This document shows positions 63,066 to 64,000 of a stretch of DNA of 64,000 nt, piece after piece (within the stretch, counting starts at the first letter, position 1; every line of letters begins with the position of its first letter). The stretch is from Peronospora farinosa (lineage: Eukaryota; Oomycota; Peronosporomycetes; Peronosporales; Peronosporaceae). The notes below the pieces were generated by a model. It worked only from the letters and a program-made list of their open reading frames with translations, was not told where the DNA came from and searched no databases. The stretch is taken from positions 558,001-622,000 of the forward strand of contig CANTFK010000666.1 in NCBI GenBank assembly GCA_947646735.1, in the 5' to 3' direction. The translations under genes were made by a program, and so were the position numbers.

Positions 63066-64000
63066 ATGGACCCGCATCACGCCTACATGTACGTTCTTCT
63101 CGCCCTCTTCTATCTACTACCTACTAATTCTGTCCTACATATCTATATTAACAGGGAAATGGTGGCACTGGACAAGCAGCTGCGGGATTTATTACGTGCT
63201 AATCCATTAAACGTCCAAGACGCCAACGTACTACGTCGTCAGCTCATGGATGCTGTCATACAAATGATTGACACTCATATAGAATTCGCAGTATCGAAAG
63301 AAGTTGAACTGGCACTTTGGAAACCCTGTTTCTATCGACGTATCGAAGATTTTCGTCGTCGTATCCGTAAATACGCGGCGACAGCGCAGACGGACCGCAA
63401 TGTGCGTGAGCATTTTGCGCGTGTGTCTAGCGAGTTCCAGCAGTTTTTAACTGAGGCGTCGGCCTTTTACACGTATTTGAGCAATGTATTTGCCTCGTGG
63501 CTGCAGCAAAATCAGCCGGGAGCTGCTATTGCAGAGGGTAGCGACGTCGCCATCAACGTCGTACGCTGTCGTCAAAGTTTGCACCGCTGCTATGTCTTCT
63601 TAGGAGACTTGGCGCGATACCGTGAGCTGCACAGTCAAAAGATCAAAAAGAACTTTGCAGCGGCTGAGGCACTGTACCATCGTGCATTGGCGGTACTACC
63701 CGAGAATGGCAATCCGCACAACCAGTTGGCGGTGCTGGCGACTTATGTGGAAGCAGAGACGGTAGCGGTGTATCACTATTGCAGGAGTTTGCTGACATCG
63801 CAGCCTTTCACGACGGCGGAGGAGAATCTTGCACTGCTCTTTGAGCGCACTCGTCAGCGTCCATTGGCTGCACCGATTACATTGAAGACATCGTCTCCGT
63901 TGTCAAGGGAAAAATCGGCGCTTTTGAAGAGCTACTTGCATCGGCTCACACGAATGCATGGCATCTTGTTCGCTCTCTCGTCGCCTCATGGATCTCTTAC
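63066..64000 (+). CDS. EST1/SMG5-7-like protein, 5' part, spliced, runs off the window
   Basis: Exon 1 (63066-63088) encodes MDPHHAY plus two bases of a split ATG codon. After a 66-nt intron, exon 2 (63155 onward) continues without a stop to the window end, about 289 codons. The N-terminal part is helical (ALDKQLRDLLRANPLNVQ, RIEDFRRRIRKYAATAQ). The segment SLHRCYVFLGDLARYRELH followed by FAAAEALYHRALAVLPENG, NPHNQLAVLATYVEAETVAV and YHYCRSLLTSQPFTTAEENL is the hallmark 14-3-3-like/TPR block of EST1, SMG5, SMG6 and SMG7. Family members act in nonsense-mediated mRNA decay or at telomeres; which one this is needs the missing C-terminus (a PIN domain would point to SMG5/6). The only evident host protein gene in the window. 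Confidence 0.88.
   Translation, partial: MDPHHAYMYVLLALFYLLPTNSVLHIYINREMVALDKQLRDLLRANPLNVQDANVLRRQLMDAVIQMIDTHIEFAVSKEVELALWKPCFYRRIEDFRRRIRKYAATAQTDRNVREHFARVSSEFQQFLTEASAFYTYLSNVFASWLQQNQPGAAIAEGSDVAINVVRCRQSLHRCYVFLGDLARYRELHSQKIKKNFAAAEALYHRALAVLPENGNPHNQLAVLATYVEAETVAVYHYCRSLLTSQPFTTAEENLALLFERTRQRPLAAPITLKTSSPLSREKSALLKSYLHRLTRMHGILFALSSPHGSL
63089..63154 (+). other. Intron 1 of the EST1-like gene
   Basis: 66 nt, GTACGT...TTAACAG, with a possible branch site ctactaattc at about 63121-63130 and a pyrimidine-rich centre. Splicing joins AT|G so that MDPHHAYM reads on into EMVALDKQL. Confidence 0.85.

Overview
The window looks like nuclear DNA of an oomycete, most likely a Peronosporales species such as Phytophthora. 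The evidence is the pair of large Ty3/Gypsy element types (one with a second RNase H plus a chromodomain, an arrangement I recall as 'Chronos' in oomycetes), a 66-nt GTACGT...AG intron in the only host protein gene, and the complete absence of bacterial gene organisation. The species is an inference.

Layout. (1) Positions 1-21420 are a head-to-tail tandem array. Each unit, mostly exactly 544 bp, carries one 82-nt class II tRNA-Leu with anticodon CAG. Forty copies are complete, a 41st is cut off, and the array runs off the left edge of the window. The left 25 units are nearly identical. The right end mixes 476-492 bp and 540-544 bp units and holds all the mutated tRNA copies. (2) Positions 21420-62398 are a nest of four LTR retrotransposons. 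Element 1 (minus strand, type A) lost its 3' end where it meets the 41st tRNA. Element 2 (plus, 23368-35977, type B) sits inside element 1's pol, with a 4-bp target duplication atcc. Element 3 (minus, 40542-62382, type A) sits inside element 1's 5' LTR, with a 5-bp duplication atatt. Element 4 (minus, 47220-60697, type B) sits inside element 3 at its gag-pro junction, with a 4-bp duplication tttt. Joining the outer halves of element 1 around element 2 restores an uninterrupted pol reading frame. (3) At the right end, after about 670 bp without a recognisable gene, comes the 5' part of an EST1/SMG5-7-like gene, cut by the window edge.

Element biology. Type A elements (1 and 3) are chromodomain-bearing Gypsy elements with one RNase H, LTRs with TGTA...TACA ends, and a shared primer-binding site. 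Type B elements (2 and 4) have a degenerate first RNase H, an added second RNase H, an integrase and a C-terminal chromodomain, plus a different shared primer-binding site. In both type B copies gag ends in a slippery-type heptamer (GTTAAAC or GTTAAAT) immediately followed by TAG, with a conserved hairpin and protease in the -1 frame.

The most notable feature is a convergent antisense gene in the 3' region of the elements. Element 4 keeps it as an unbroken frame of 867 (up to 928) codons: coiled coil, Ser-rich repeat, basic patch, and a C-terminal domain with GHCDLDILLDP. A diverged, broken homologue lies at the same place in element 2. Type A elements carry a different antisense frame, also ending in a coiled coil, that overlaps the end of pol and stops at the same pol landmark in both copies. 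All four elements also have a repeat-expanded linker between protease and reverse transcriptase.
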